A DNA stretch of 64,000 nucleotides from Actibacterium naphthalenivorans. Its GTDB lineage: Bacteria > Pseudomonadota > Alphaproteobacteria > Rhodobacterales > Rhodobacteraceae. The notes under the pieces are model-generated. The model worked only from the letters and a program-made list of their open reading frames with translations, had not been told where the DNA came from and made no database searches. Shown here piece by piece: positions 28,571 through 37,979 of this stretch. Numbering within the stretch: position 1 is the stretch's first letter; each line of letters starts with the position of its first letter. The position numbers and the translations under genes were made by a program. The stretch spans positions 535,516-599,515 of the forward strand of contig NZ_JACIEQ010000002.1 of the NCBI RefSeq assembly GCF_014196965.1, given 5' to 3'.

Positions 28571-29161
28571 ATGAAAAAATTTACTCTCGCGCTTGTGGCT
28601 GCCGGCACAATGGCACTTGGTGCCGCCGAAGCCTCGACAATTGATTTCACCATCGACACCGCCGCCTCCAGCGTGTCCGCCACGCTCTCGTCCTGCACCG
28701 TCGGCTACTGCAGCACGCAGGCCAGCCTGGCCAGCGGGTTCGGCGGATCGTTCAGTCTTGCACCGGGTGAATCCTACACCTTCGATTTCGCCGAGTTCTA
28801 CACGATCGACGATACCGGCACGGGCGACTACGATGTTTCGGCTACCCTCGCCTTCTCGGCGCCGGCCGGCCTGGGCAGCGTCAGCGATACCGGCGTTGCC
28901 ACGATCTCGACGCTCAACATCGGCGCCGTCACCGGCGGTTCGCTCGCCTGGTCCAGCGTCCCGGCCACCGTCACCCTTGCCGACGGCAGCCAGGTGTCGG
29001 TTGATTTCGAAAACGGCTTCACCGTGATCGGCTCCAAGGGCGTCACCACCGCGACCGTGACCCTGCTCAGCATCGTTCCGCTTCCGGGCGCGGCGCTGCT
29101 TCTGGGCAGCGGGCTTGGCCTGCTTCCGCTGGTTGGCCGCCGCCGCCGCAAAGCAGCCTGA
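28571..29161 (+). CDS. VPLPA-CTERM sorting domain protein (copy 1)
   Basis: 196 residues. A signal peptide at 1-22 ends in GAAEA. A beta-rich body includes a cysteine pair (SSCTVGYC), SLASGFGGSFSLAPGESYTFDF and TLADGSQVSVDFENG. The C-terminus has VPLPGAALLLGSGLG, a hydrophobic helix, and the basic tail GRRRRKAA. VPLPA-CTERM is the recognition signal for exosortase XrtD-type processing, linked with secreted polysaccharide. The exosortase itself is not in this window. The protein is paralogous to the one at 29534. The following hairpin at 29187 ends the transcript. Confidence 0.9.
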   Translation: MKKFTLALVAAGTMALGAAEASTIDFTIDTAASSVSATLSSCTVGYCSTQASLASGFGGSFSLAPGESYTFDFAEFYTIDDTGTGDYDVSATLAFSAPAGLGSVSDTGVATISTLNIGAVTGGSLAWSSVPATVTLADGSQVSVDFENGFTVIGSKGVTTATVTLLSIVPLPGAALLLGSGLGLLPLVGRRRRKAA

Positions 29162-29186
29162 TCTCTGCTCTGACATTTCGGTTTTG

Positions 29187-29208
29187 ACGGCGGCCACACG
29201 GCCGCCGT
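29187..29208 (+). terminator. Hairpin terminator after VPLPA-CTERM copy 1
   Basis: ACGGCGGCC (29187-29195) and GGCCGCCGT (29200-29208) form a perfect 9-bp stem with a 4-nt loop, 26 nt after the stop codon. A weak T-rich run (TTCACTTT) follows. The intergenic region 29162-29533 (372 nt) holds nothing else I can identify apart from the leader of copy 2. Confidence 0.7.
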
Positions 29209-29533
29209 TTCACTTTGTGCCAACGCCCGCGCATCCACGAATCCGCAAGCCAGAGCCCTGATCGGAGTGCCTGCTGTCACGCGGAACGCTTGCCCCCAAA
29301 ACCGCAACAATGGACCGCGCCTGATGCCATTGTTGACGAAAACACAAGCCCTGAACCGGCATCGCAAAAACACTTCAAAAACACTTGTCGCGCAGCCCAC
29401 GCAGCACTACCCTGAAGGGGCCAGCCAAGCTTCAGGCAAACATTTTAGCCCTAAAGCAATAGCCATTTCGCGTCGCCCGTCGGCCCACACGCCGCTCGGG
29501 CGAAATTCTGGTAAACAAATTTTGGGACTGAAA

Positions 29534-30172
29534 ATGGAACACAAAGCTCTCGCGATCATCGCGGCCGGCACCATGGCATTCAGCATTGCCGGTGCCGCAG
29601 ATGCCGCCACCGTTGACCTGACTTTCGACGTATCGAACTCCTCCGTACAGATCACGGATCAGTCGGGCGGCGGAGGATTGTGTACGCTGACGAGTTGCGG
29701 CGTATCGGCAAGCCTGGCCAGCGGCTTCGGCACGCCGGCCAGCTTCAGCCTGACCGAAGGCGAAACCTACGCGTTCGATTTCATCGATTTCGACGTTGAC
29801 GGCGCCACCGGCGCGCCTGCCCGGCAGTTCGACATTACCGCGACGCTGGCCTTCACCGACCCGACGTTCTCGGTCACCAGCGAAGGAAGCGGCGGCGCCT
29901 GGTTCCTGGCCGGCAAGATCGCGTTTGGCGCCGGGGCGGGCTGGCTGACCTGGGATGACATGCCCACCAGCCTGAGCCTGGCCGATGGCAGTGAAATCGC
30001 CGTCAACTTCGAAGGCGGCGCCAGCCGGTTCTTCCTCGGCCCGGTCACGACGGCCGCCTCTGTCACCGCCCTTTCCGTGGCGGCTGTGCCCCTGCCCGCC
30101 TCGGCGCTGATCCTGGTCACCGGGCTTGGCGCCCTGCCGCTGGTCGGACGCCGCCGGCGCAAGGCCAGCTGA
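29534..30172 (+). CDS. VPLPA-CTERM sorting domain protein (copy 2)
   Basis: 212 residues from 29534; a longer open frame back to 29267 lacks a signal peptide at its start and is not used. The signal peptide (ALAIIAAGTMAFSIAGAADA) is followed by a body matching copy 1 in order: cysteine pair (CTLTSC), SASLASGFG, FSLTEGETYAFDFIDFD, SLADGSEIAVNFEGG. The end is VPLPASALILVTGLGALPL and GRRRRKAS. The two genes are an old tandem duplication with diverged bodies and conserved sorting signals. Probably a surface or matrix protein. Confidence 0.9.
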   Translation: MEHKALAIIAAGTMAFSIAGAADAATVDLTFDVSNSSVQITDQSGGGGLCTLTSCGVSASLASGFGTPASFSLTEGETYAFDFIDFDVDGATGAPARQFDITATLAFTDPTFSVTSEGSGGAWFLAGKIAFGAGAGWLTWDDMPTSLSLADGSEIAVNFEGGASRFFLGPVTTAASVTALSVAAVPLPASALILVTGLGALPLVGRRRRKAS

Positions 30173-30196
30173 AGACGGCCGATCCGGCCCAAGAAA

Positions 30197-30224
30197 AACG
30201 GCGGCGGCCCCGGCGGCCGCCGTT
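30197..30224 (+). terminator. Hairpin terminator after VPLPA-CTERM copy 2
   Basis: AACGGCGGC (30197-30205) and GCCGCCGTT (30216-30224) form a perfect 9-bp stem 24 nt after the stop codon. Its core GGCGGC/GCCGCC is the same as in the hairpin after copy 1, consistent with duplication of gene and terminator together. No strong T-run. Confidence 0.65.
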
Positions 30225-30304
30225 CTGCATTTCCGCCCCCGGGATTGCAGCGGCACCGCAGAGCCGCTACATCACGACAAACCGGAATCCGAGGAGCGGC
30301 ACCC

Positions 30305-31960
30305 ATGGCATCTTACCAATATGTCTACCACATGGACGGGGTCTCCAAGACCTATCCGGGCGGCAAGAAATGCTTCGAGAATATCCGGCTTTCCTTCCTG
30401 CCCGGCGTCAAGATCGGCGTGGTCGGTGTCAACGGCGCCGGTAAATCCACCCTGCTGCGCATCATGGCGGGGATCGACAAGGATTTCTCGGGCGAGGCAT
30501 GGGCCGCCAAGGGCGCCAAGGTCGGCTATCTCCCGCAGGAGCCCCAGCTCGACGAAGCGCTGAACGTCCGCGAAAACGTCATGCTGGGCGTGGCCGAGAA
30601 GAAGGCCAAGCTCGACCGGTTCAACGAACTGGCGATGAACTATTCCGACGAAACCGCCGACGAGATGGCGGAGCTGCAGGATCAGATCGATTCCGAGAAC
30701 CTGTGGGATCTCGACAGCCAGATCGACGTGGCGATGGAGGCCCTGGGCTGCCCGCCCGACGATGCCGGCACCGCCAACCTGTCGGGCGGCGAAAAGCGCC
30801 GCGTGGCGCTGTGCAAGCTGCTGCTCGAAGCGCCCGACATGCTGCTGCTCGACGAACCGACCAACCATCTGGATGCCGAAACCATCGCCTGGCTGCAAAA
30901 GCACCTGATCGAATACAAGGGCACGATCCTTTGCGTCACCCATGACCGCTATTTCCTGGATGACATCACCAGCTGGATCCTCGAGCTCGATCGTGGCCGC
31001 GGCATGCCCTACGAAGGAAACTATTCGGCGTGGCTGGAGCAAAAGGCCAAGCGCCTGGCCCAGGAGGCCCGCGAAGACAAATCCAAGCAAAAGACGCTGG
31101 AGCGCGAACTGGAATGGATCCGCGCCGGCGCCAAGGCCCGTCAGGCCAAGCAGAAGGCCCGGATCAACGCCTATGAAGAACTCGCCGGCCAGTCCGAGCG
31201 CGAGAAACTGTCGCGCGCCCAGATCATCATCCCCAACGGCCCACGCCTTGGCGGCAAGGTGATCGAGGTCGAGAACCTGAAGAAAGCCTATGGCGACAAG
31301 CTGCTGGTCGAGGATCTGTCCTTCGCCCTGCCCCCCGGCGGCATCGTCGGCGTGATCGGCCCCAACGGCGCCGGCAAATCCACGCTGTTCCGCATGCTGA
31401 CCGGGCAGGAACAGCCCGACAGTGGCACCGTCAGCTACGGTGATACGGTACAGCTTTCTTATGTGGATCAGTCGCGCGACGCGCTCGACCCCGATAAAAC
31501 GGTATGGGAAGAAATCTCCGGCGGCGCCGAGATCATCGAACTGGGCGATGCGCAGGTCAACAGCCGCGCCTATTGTTCGTCGTTCAACTTCAAGGGCGGC
31601 GACCAGCAGAAGAAAGTGGGCCTTCTGTCGGGCGGCGAACGCAACAGGGTTCATATGGCCAAGCTGCTTAAGGCAGGCGGCAACGTGCTGCTGCTTGACG
31701 AACCGACCAACGATCTGGATGTGGAAACGTTGCAGGCGCTGGAAGCGGCGCTGGAAGATTTCGCCGGCTGTGCCGTCATCATCTCGCACGACCGGTTCTT
31801 CCTCGACCGCCTGTGTACTCATATGCTCGCCTTCGAAGGCAACGCCCATGTGGAATGGTTCGAAGGCAACTTCGAGGCTTATGAGGAAGACAAGGTGCGG
31901 CGACTGGGGCCGGACAGCATCGAGCCGAAGCGGGTGAAGTATAAGAAGTTTGCGCGCTGA
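30305..31960 (+). CDS. ettA: Energy-dependent translational throttle protein EttA (ABC-F)
   Basis: 551 residues, close to E. coli EttA (555). Two ABC domains without membrane segments: Walker A GVNGAGKST near residue 41 and GPNGAGKST near residue 356; signatures LSGGEKRRVALCKLL and LSGGERNRVHMAKLL. The inter-domain linker (EARE..KSKQKTLERELEWIRAGAKARQAKQKARI) is the P-site tRNA interaction motif, and the conserved YQYVYHMDGVSKTYPGGKK start is EttA-specific. EttA binds the ribosomal E site and gates early elongation by ADP/ATP ratio. GAGGAG precedes the ATG at 30305. Confidence 0.95.
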   Translation: MASYQYVYHMDGVSKTYPGGKKCFENIRLSFLPGVKIGVVGVNGAGKSTLLRIMAGIDKDFSGEAWAAKGAKVGYLPQEPQLDEALNVRENVMLGVAEKKAKLDRFNELAMNYSDETADEMAELQDQIDSENLWDLDSQIDVAMEALGCPPDDAGTANLSGGEKRRVALCKLLLEAPDMLLLDEPTNHLDAETIAWLQKHLIEYKGTILCVTHDRYFLDDITSWILELDRGRGMPYEGNYSAWLEQKAKRLAQEAREDKSKQKTLERELEWIRAGAKARQAKQKARINAYEELAGQSEREKLSRAQIIIPNGPRLGGKVIEVENLKKAYGDKLLVEDLSFALPPGGIVGVIGPNGAGKSTLFRMLTGQEQPDSGTVSYGDTVQLSYVDQSRDALDPDKTVWEEISGGAEIIELGDAQVNSRAYCSSFNFKGGDQQKKVGLLSGGERNRVHMAKLLKAGGNVLLLDEPTNDLDVETLQALEAALEDFAGCAVIISHDRFFLDRLCTHMLAFEGNAHVEWFEGNFEAYEEDKVRRLGPDSIEPKRVKYKKFAR

Positions 31961-31984
31961 GCCCTTATTGATCGCAAACCACCG

Positions 31985-32028
31985 GATCGACCGGGCCCCG
32001 CAGCACGCTGACGCGGGCCCGGTCGATC
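31985..32028 (+). terminator. Long hairpin after ettA
   Basis: GATCGACCGGGCCC (31985-31998) and GGGCCCGGTCGATC (32015-32028) form a perfect 14-bp stem with a 16-nt loop, 24 nt after the ettA stop. No T-run follows on either strand. It probably ends or protects the ettA transcript. The remaining bases to tRNA-Ala (about 120 nt) show nothing else. Confidence 0.6.
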
Positions 32029-32147
32029 AGCGGCAATCCGTCAAGACAGGATCAGCCATCCAAAGCCGGTGTTGCTGGACCCGGTGAAACAGGGGCCGCT
32101 GCGCCGCGCAGGCCAGCGACGCTCTCACAACCAGGCGGGTGTTTTCA

Positions 32148-32223
<76 letters not shown>

Positions 32224-32258
32224 ATCGAGAATCCATTTCGCGCATGGCCGCGCCGGTG

Positions 32259-32705
32259 TCAAGCGGGCAGCTTGGCCTTTGAGCGCACGAAAGCCTCGAT
32301 ATCCGCCGCCGGCCGCGCCCCCGCCAGACGCGCCACCTCGCGACCGTTCTGAAACAGGATCAACGCCGGGATGCCGCGAATGTTGAACCTGGCCGAGGCG
32401 TCGGGGTGGTCCTGCGTATCGATCTTGGCCAAACGCGCCCCCGGGGCCAATGCCTGAGCCGCCTGCGCAAACTGCGGCGCCATCATCCGGCACGGGCCAC
32501 ACCAGGGCGCCCAGAAATCCACCAGCAACGGCAGATCATCGGCCTGCGCGCTTTTTTGCAGGGTCTTCAGATCAAGCGGGCGCACCTTGCCATCATTCAG
32601 TTTCGCACCACAAGTCCCGCATTTCGGCCCGGCCCCCAGCCTGGCCTCCGGCACCCGATTGGTGCTGCCGCATTCAAGACAAACGAGTTTCAGGCTGTCG
32701 GCCAT
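32259..32705 (-). CDS. trxC: Thioredoxin 2 (TrxC type) with N-terminal zinc ribbon
   Basis: 148 residues. An N-terminal zinc finger with CLEC at residues 9-12 and CGTC at 29-32 precedes the thioredoxin domain. The active site WCGPC lies near residue 69 in [14 protein letters not shown], and the cis-proline loop is RGIPAL. TrxC reduces protein disulfides in the cytoplasm; the zinc module responds to oxidation. The gene is single, 35 nt downstream of tRNA-Ala on the same strand. Confidence 0.94.
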   Translation of the reverse strand: MADSLKLVCLECGSTNRVPEARLGAGPKCGTCGAKLNDGKVRPLDLKTLQKSAQADDLPLLVDFWAPWCGPCRMMAPQFAQAAQALAPGARLAKIDTQDHPDASARFNIRGIPALILFQNGREVARLAGARPAADIEAFVRSKAKLPA

Positions 32706-32800
32706 CTTGTCTCTCCGTTGAATTCAATATTAGGAATATATTGTATTGCACGACCCCCTTCACAAGGGCAAACTCTCCCCGCCACAACCGGAGGCGCCCC

Positions 32801-32986
32801 ATGACCCCCTGGCATGACCTTGACTCGGACCAGCAACTTCGACTGCGCGAAGACTATAACCGCGGTCCCGACTGCCTTACCGGCACCTGCTCGCTGGAGG
32901 CCAAGACCGCGCATTTCACCGAATGGCTGGCGGCACGAGGCATAAGCTTCAGCGAACGCGACCTGCATCCACGCCGCAAGGCTTGA
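32801..32986 (+). CDS. Small protein of unknown function (61 residues)
   Basis: A short frame preceded by GGAGG at about 32790, 7 nt before the ATG, divergent from trxC. The protein starts MTPWHDLDSDQQLRLREDYN, has two cysteines (PDCLTGTCSLE) and a conserved-looking amphipathic helix TAHFTEWLAARGISFSERDL. No membrane segment or signal peptide. The coding bias matches its neighbours. I do not recognise the family; the composition is typical of a soluble DNA- or protein-binding small protein, but this is a guess. Confidence 0.6.
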   Translation: MTPWHDLDSDQQLRLREDYNRGPDCLTGTCSLEAKTAHFTEWLAARGISFSERDLHPRRKA

Positions 32987-33070
32987 TCGGTTTGACCCTG
33001 ACGAGCGCCTGCGGCGCATGCCTTTTTCCTCACCTCTTTCCTTTGGAAAGAGGTTCAGGTGCCTCCGGCG

Positions 33071-33136
33071 GGGATATTTCGCCCAAAGCAAGACCGGCCG
33101 GGTCATTTATCTCAGTTGCTTTGGTCAAAATATCCC
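33071..33136. repeat. Intergenic imperfect inverted repeat
   Basis: Two 21-nt arms, 33071-33091 and 33116-33136, are reverse complements at 19 of 21 positions, with a 24-nt spacer. Smaller hairpins flank it: CCTCTTTCC/GGAAAGAGG at 33033-33053, TTGGGGC/GCCCCAA at 33142-33158, and TGCGCC/GGCGCA at 33172-33186. The cluster fills the space between the small gene and the end of gcvP. It resembles repeated palindromic elements scattered in bacterial genomes and could also serve as a bidirectional terminator. Confidence 0.6.
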
Positions 33137-33189
33137 GGGGTTTGGGGCAGAGCCCCAATAGTTGAATATCCTGCGCCGAAGGCGCACCG

Positions 33190-36042
33190 CTATTCCGCCG
33201 CCTCTGCATAGTCTTCCAGCGGCGGGCAGGTGCAGACCAAGTGGCGGTCGCCGAAAACATTGTCGACACGGCCCACGGGCGGCCAGTATTTGTCCACCCG
33301 GAACGCGCCGGGCGGAAAGCAGCCTTGTTCGCGGCTGTAGGGGCGGGCCCAGTCGGCGACCAGATCCCCCACCGTGTGCGGCGCGTTCTTGAGCGGGTTG
33401 TTCTCGGCATCCATCTCGCCCGATTCCACCGCGCGTATCTCTTCGCGGATCGCCAGCATCGCGTCGCAGAACCGGTCCAGTTCGGCCTTGGTTTCCGATT
33501 CGGTGGGTTCGACCATCAGCGTGCCGGCCACCGGCCAGCTCATGGTCGGCGCGTGGAAGCCGTTGTCGATCAGGCGCTTTGCGATGTCGTCGACCGTGAT
33601 ATCGGCGCTGTCGGCGAAGGGGCGCGTGTCGAGGATGCATTCATGCGCGACCCGGCCCGCGCGGCCCTTGAACAGCACATCATAGGCGCCTTCCAGTCGT
33701 ATGGCGATGTAGTTGGCGTTCAGGATCGCGACCTTGGTGGCCTGCGTCAGTCCGGCGCCGCCCATCGCCAGGCAGTACGCCCAGGAAATCAGCAGGATCG
33801 ACGCCGAACCGTATGGCGCCGCCGACACAGGCCCTTCGGCCCCGCCCGTATCGGGATGGCCGGGCAGGAACGGCGCCAGATGCGCCTTGACCCCGATCGG
33901 CCCCATGCCGGGGCCGCCGCCGCCATGCGGGATGGCGAAGGTCTTGTGCAGGTTCAGGTGCGACACGTCCGCCCCGATTTCCCCCGGTTTGGCCAGCCCG
34001 ACCAGCGCGTTCAGGTTGGCACCATCCAGATAGACCTGCCCGCCGTATCTGTGGGTGATCTCGCAGACCTCGCGCACCGTCTCCTCGAACACGCCGTGGG
34101 TGGAGGGATAGGTGATCATGCAGGCGGCCAGCCTGTCGCCCGCCGCCTCGGCCTTGGCGCGGAAATCTTCCAGGTCGATATCGCCGTTGGCGGATGATTT
34201 CACCACGACCACCTTCATGCCGCACATATGGGCCGACGCCGGGTTGGTGCCATGCGCGGAGACCGGGATCAGGCAGATGTCGCGATTCCCCTGCCCCTGT
34301 GCCCGGTGCCAGGCGGCGATGGTCAGCAGCCCCGCATATTCCCCCTGCGCGCCCGAGTTCGGTTGCATCGACATCGCGTCATAGCCGGTGGCCTGGCACA
34401 GGATCGCGCTCAGGCTTTCCAGCATTTCAGCGTAGCCCTGTGCCTGATCGGCCGGGGCGAAGGGGTGGATGTTGGAAAACTCCGGCCAGGAGATCGCCAT
34501 CATCTCGACCGCCGCGTTCAGCTTCATGGTGCAGGAGCCCAGCGGGATCATCGCCCTGTCAAGCGCCAGGTCGCGGTCGGCCAGACGGCGCATGTAGCGC
34601 ATCATCTCGGTTTCGGCACGGTTCATGTGGAACACCGGGTGGGTCAGGTAATCGCTTTGCCGGTGCAGCGCTTCGGGAACGCGGAATTCGACGGTCGCGG
34701 GGTCATCCCGGCGCGCGATGCCGAAGGCCGCCCACAGATCCTTGATCGTGGCCGAGCGGGTGGTTTCATCCAGCGTGATGCCCAGCTTCGTCGTGCCGAC
34801 CCGGCGCAGGTTGATCTGCCGGGCCTGCGCCGCCGCGTAGATGACGCCCTGCATCGGGCCGACATCAACCGTCACCGTATCGAAGAACGCTTTCGGCGTC
34901 ACCGCGAAGCCGGCGGCCTCCAGCCCTTCCACCATCCGCACCGTGGTGGTGTGGATGCGTTGGGCGATGGCCTTCAGCCCCTTCGGCCCGTGGAACACCG
35001 CATAGAACCCGGCCATCACCGCCAGAAGCGCCTGCGCGGTGCAGACGTTCGACGTGGCCTTTTCGCGGCGGATATGCTGTTCGCGGGTCTGCAGCGCCAG
35101 CCGGTAGGCCTTGTTGCCGCGCGCGTCGACGGAGACGCCGACGATCCGCCCCGGCATCGCACGCTTATAGGCATCCTTGCAGGCCATATAGGCCGCGTGC
35201 GGCCCGCCATAGCCCAGCGGAACTCCGAACCGCTGGGTCGAGCCCACCGCGATATCCGCCCCCATCGCCCCCGGCTCTTTCAGCAGCAACAGCGCCATCG
35301 GGTCGGCCGCGACGATGCCAAGCGCCTTTGCCGCGTGCAGGGCAGCGATGGCATCGGTGAAATCGGTCAGATGGCCATGGGTGCCGGGGTACTGAAAGAT
35401 CGCCGCAAAGACTGTTGCGGGATCCAGATCGGTGGCCGGGTCGCCCACGATCACCTCGATGCCCAGCGGTTCGGCCCGGGTGCAGATCACGGCGATATTC
35501 TGCGGGTGGCAGTTTTCATCCACGAAGAAGGCCGTCGCCTTGGAGCGGGCCACCCGCTGTGCCATGGTCATCGCTTCGGCGCAGGCCGTCGCCTCGTCCA
35601 GCAGCGAGGCATTGGCGATCTCCAGCCCGGTCAGGTCGCTGACCATGGTCTGATAGTTCAGCAGCGCCTCGAGCCGGCCCTGGCTGATCTCGGGCTGATA
35701 GGGGGTATAGGCGGTGTACCAGGCCGGGTTTTCCAGAATGTTGCGCTGGATCGCCGGGGGCATGACGGTGCCGTGAAACCCCTGTCCGATCATCGTGGTG
35801 AAAACCTTGTTCTTCCTGGCCACCTGCCGCAGATGCCACAGCAGCTCGCGTTCGGACAGCGGCGCGCCGAAGTCCAGCGGTGCCGCCTGGCGGATGGCTT
35901 TCGGAACGGTCTGGTCGATCAGCGCATCCAGGCTTTCCACCCCCAAGACGCCGAACATCTCGGCCATTTCCTCGGGCGAGGGGCCGATGTGGCGGCGGTT
36001 GGCGAAATCATAGGGGTCGTAGTCGATGGGGTTGAAGGGCAT
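33190..36042 (-). CDS. gcvP: Glycine dehydrogenase (aminomethyl-transferring), P protein
   Basis: 950 residues, the fused homodimeric form of P protein. The PLP lysine is K700 in [21 protein letters not shown]. Other signatures are [11 protein letters not shown] near the start, [12 protein letters not shown] at the domain junction, and [29 protein letters not shown]. It decarboxylates glycine and passes aminomethyl to the lipoyl arm of GcvH. Last gene of the gcvT-gcvH-VOC-gcvP operon controlled by the riboswitch at 37980. 13 nt separate it from the VOC gene. Confidence 0.97.
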   Translation of the reverse strand: MPFNPIDYDPYDFANRRHIGPSPEEMAEMFGVLGVESLDALIDQTVPKAIRQAAPLDFGAPLSERELLWHLRQVARKNKVFTTMIGQGFHGTVMPPAIQRNILENPAWYTAYTPYQPEISQGRLEALLNYQTMVSDLTGLEIANASLLDEATACAEAMTMAQRVARSKATAFFVDENCHPQNIAVICTRAEPLGIEVIVGDPATDLDPATVFAAIFQYPGTHGHLTDFTDAIAALHAAKALGIVAADPMALLLLKEPGAMGADIAVGSTQRFGVPLGYGGPHAAYMACKDAYKRAMPGRIVGVSVDARGNKAYRLALQTREQHIRREKATSNVCTAQALLAVMAGFYAVFHGPKGLKAIAQRIHTTTVRMVEGLEAAGFAVTPKAFFDTVTVDVGPMQGVIYAAAQARQINLRRVGTTKLGITLDETTRSATIKDLWAAFGIARRDDPATVEFRVPEALHRQSDYLTHPVFHMNRAETEMMRYMRRLADRDLALDRAMIPLGSCTMKLNAAVEMMAISWPEFSNIHPFAPADQAQGYAEMLESLSAILCQATGYDAMSMQPNSGAQGEYAGLLTIAAWHRAQGQGNRDICLIPVSAHGTNPASAHMCGMKVVVVKSSANGDIDLEDFRAKAEAAGDRLAACMITYPSTHGVFEETVREVCEITHRYGGQVYLDGANLNALVGLAKPGEIGADVSHLNLHKTFAIPHGGGGPGMGPIGVKAHLAPFLPGHPDTGGAEGPVSAAPYGSASILLISWAYCLAMGGAGLTQATKVAILNANYIAIRLEGAYDVLFKGRAGRVAHECILDTRPFADSADITVDDIAKRLIDNGFHAPTMSWPVAGTLMVEPTESETKAELDRFCDAMLAIREEIRAVESGEMDAENNPLKNAPHTVGDLVADWARPYSREQGCFPPGAFRVDKYWPPVGRVDNVFGDRHLVCTCPPLEDYAEAAE

Positions 36043-36055
36043 GTGTCCGTCCGGT

Positions 36056-36406
36056 TCAGCTATGAGTCAGAATGTTCACCAGCGTTCCCGCCGGATCACG
36101 CAAAAAGAAGCGCCGCACGCCCCGGGGTTCGTCCACGGGGCCGGGCTCGATGGCGGCACCAAGATCCCGGGCGCGGGCCAGCGTGTCGTTCAGATCGTCC
36201 ATCTCGACCGATATGGCGGGCAGCGCCGTGCCGGACCCGCCCTCGGCAGCCAGGCTCAGTTGCACCGGGGCCTCGTCCGGGGCACCCAGCGTGGAAATGA
36301 AGGCCATTTCCATGAGCGGCTCCAGCCCCAACAGATCGCGGTAGACCGCCGCCAGCCCGGCCGGATCGGGCGTGGCGAGGTTGGGAACGGTCCGAAGGAC
36401 CGTCAC
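36056..36406 (-). CDS. VOC-family (glyoxalase/bleomycin-resistance fold) protein inside the gcv operon
   Basis: 116 residues, a single VOC unit pair (beta-alpha-beta3). [20 protein letters not shown] near residue 12, MAFISTLG and the end motif [20 protein letters not shown], with E/H-type metal-binding positions, are as in glyoxalase-like proteins. The start is a GTG whose last three bases overlap the gcvH stop (GTGA). It therefore sits as the third gene of the glycine cleavage operon, where it is not a known component. A role in handling a reactive by-product such as glyoxylate, methylglyoxal or formaldehyde is conceivable but unproven. Confidence 0.8.
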   Translation of the reverse strand: MTVLRTVPNLATPDPAGLAAVYRDLLGLEPLMEMAFISTLGAPDEAPVQLSLAAEGGSGTALPAISVEMDDLNDTLARARDLGAAIEPGPVDEPRGVRRFFLRDPAGTLVNILTHS

Positions 36407-36762
36407 GCGATGAAGTCTTTATAGGCGGCTTCGTCCATCAGATCGTCCAGCGCCGACAGATCGTCGACCTTCATCTTGAAGAACCATGCCTCGCCCTGCG
36501 CGTCTTCGTTGACCAGCGCCGGGTTGTCGGTCAGCGCCTCGTTCACCTCGACGATCTCGCCATCGACGGGCGCCAGAATGTCGGACGCCGCCTTGACGCT
36601 TTCGATCACCACGATCTCGTCGTCCTTCGAGACGGTCGTGCCTTCCTCGGGCAGGTCCACGAACACCACATCGCCCAGTTGTTCGGCGGCATGTTCGGTG
36701 ATGCCCACGACAACAACATCATCCTCGACGCGCAGCCATTCATGTTCTTCGGTGAATTTCAT
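36403..36762 (-). CDS. gcvH: Glycine cleavage system H protein
   Basis: 119 residues, slightly short of the usual 125-130. The lipoylation site is the lysine in [13 protein letters not shown] near residue 58, and [20 protein letters not shown] is the H-protein signature. It shuttles the aminomethyl group between P and T proteins. It starts 12 nt after gcvT and overlaps the VOC gene by 4 nt. Confidence 0.96.
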   Translation of the reverse strand: MKFTEEHEWLRVEDDVVVVGITEHAAEQLGDVVFVDLPEEGTTVSKDDEIVVIESVKAASDILAPVDGEIVEVNEALTDNPALVNEDAQGEAWFFKMKVDDLSALDDLMDEAAYKDFIA

Positions 36763-36774
36763 CTCTCTGATCCC

Positions 36775-37905
36775 TCAACGCTTGTAGGTGCTTGGTCTGA
36801 ACGGCATCGCCGTCACGGTGGCGGGCAGGCGCTTGCCCCTGACCTCGCCATAGATCGTGGTGCCCGGCTCTGCATGTCCGGACGCGACATAGCCCATCGA
36901 CATCGGCCCTCCGATCGACGGGCCGAACGCGCCCGACGTGACCTCGCCGATCGGCGCGCCGCCCTCGTGCAGGGCGTAAAGCACGGTGCCCGCGCGCATC
37001 GGCGCCCGGCCCTCGGGGCGCAGGCCGACGCGCAGGCGGGTCGTGCCCTGCGAAAGCTCGGGCAGGATACGGTCGGCGCCGGGGAACCCGCCCTCGCGCG
37101 CGCCGCCGGGCCGGCGGACCTTCTGAATGGCCCAGGTCAGCGCGGCCTCGACCGGAGAGGTGGTCGTGTCGATATCGTTGCCATAAAGGCAAAGCCCTGC
37201 CTCCAGCCGCAGCGAATCGCGCGCGCCAAGGCCGATCGGCTGAACCACCTCATGCGCCAGCAGCGCCCGCGCGAACGCGACGGCCCGCGCGTTTTCCACC
37301 GAAATCTCATAGCCGTCTTCGCCGGTATAGCCCGAGCGGGAAATCCACAGCGTGCCGAAATCGGACGGCATGACCGCCACATCCATGAACCGCATCGCCG
37401 CCGCGCCGGGCACCAGCCCGTCCAGCACCGCCTCGGCCGCCGGGCCCTGCAGTGCCAGCAGCGCACGGTCGGTGATTTCCTCGATCTCGCAGATGTCGGA
37501 CAGATGCGCCCGCAGATGGGCGATATCGGCCTCCTTGCAGGCCGCGTTGACCACGAGGAACAGATGATCGCCCCGGTCGGCGATCATCAGATCGTCCTCG
37601 ATGCCGCCCGCGTCATTGGTGAACAGCCCGTATCGCTGCCGCCCTTCCTTCAGGCCCAGCACATCCACCGGCACCAGCGTTTCCAGTGCCGTGGCCGCAT
37701 CCGCCGGAACGCCCGAACGGGCCCGCAGGATCACCTGCCCCATATGGCTGACATCGAACAGCCCCGCCGCCGCGCGGCAGTGCAGATGCTCTTTCATCAC
37801 GCCCAGTGGATATTGAACGGGCATCTCATAGCCCGCGAAGGGCACCATCCTGGCCCCAAGTTCCACATGCAGATCGTAGAGCCCCGTGCGTTTCAGCTCC
37901 GACAT
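36775..37905 (-). CDS. gcvT: Aminomethyltransferase (glycine cleavage T protein)
   Basis: 376 residues, typical for GcvT. Folate-binding and catalytic regions are recognisable: MVPFAGYEMPVQY near residue 20, DVSHMGQV near residue 51, TGEDGYEI and GLGARDSLRLEAGLCLYG in the middle, and VTSGAFGPSIGGPMSMGYV near the end. It releases ammonia and makes methylenetetrahydrofolate. The start at 37905 has GAAGGGGA; the frame runs up to 38208, but that part is the riboswitch. First gene of the operon. Confidence 0.96.
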   Translation of the reverse strand: MSELKRTGLYDLHVELGARMVPFAGYEMPVQYPLGVMKEHLHCRAAAGLFDVSHMGQVILRARSGVPADAATALETLVPVDVLGLKEGRQRYGLFTNDAGGIEDDLMIADRGDHLFLVVNAACKEADIAHLRAHLSDICEIEEITDRALLALQGPAAEAVLDGLVPGAAAMRFMDVAVMPSDFGTLWISRSGYTGEDGYEISVENARAVAFARALLAHEVVQPIGLGARDSLRLEAGLCLYGNDIDTTTSPVEAALTWAIQKVRRPGGAREGGFPGADRILPELSQGTTRLRVGLRPEGRAPMRAGTVLYALHEGGAPIGEVTSGAFGPSIGGPMSMGYVASGHAEPGTTIYGEVRGKRLPATVTAMPFRPSTYKR

Positions 37906-37979
37906 TCGGCCATCCCCTTCATCGCCGGTCAGCGCCGGCACCGTACCGGCGGCCCGAAAGACCGCCAAACCGATGCCCC

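Noticed and set aside
33166..33640. Minus-strand frames at the end of gcvP as a separate gene
   Set aside because: They overlap the in-frame gcvP C-terminus and have no start or domain of their own.
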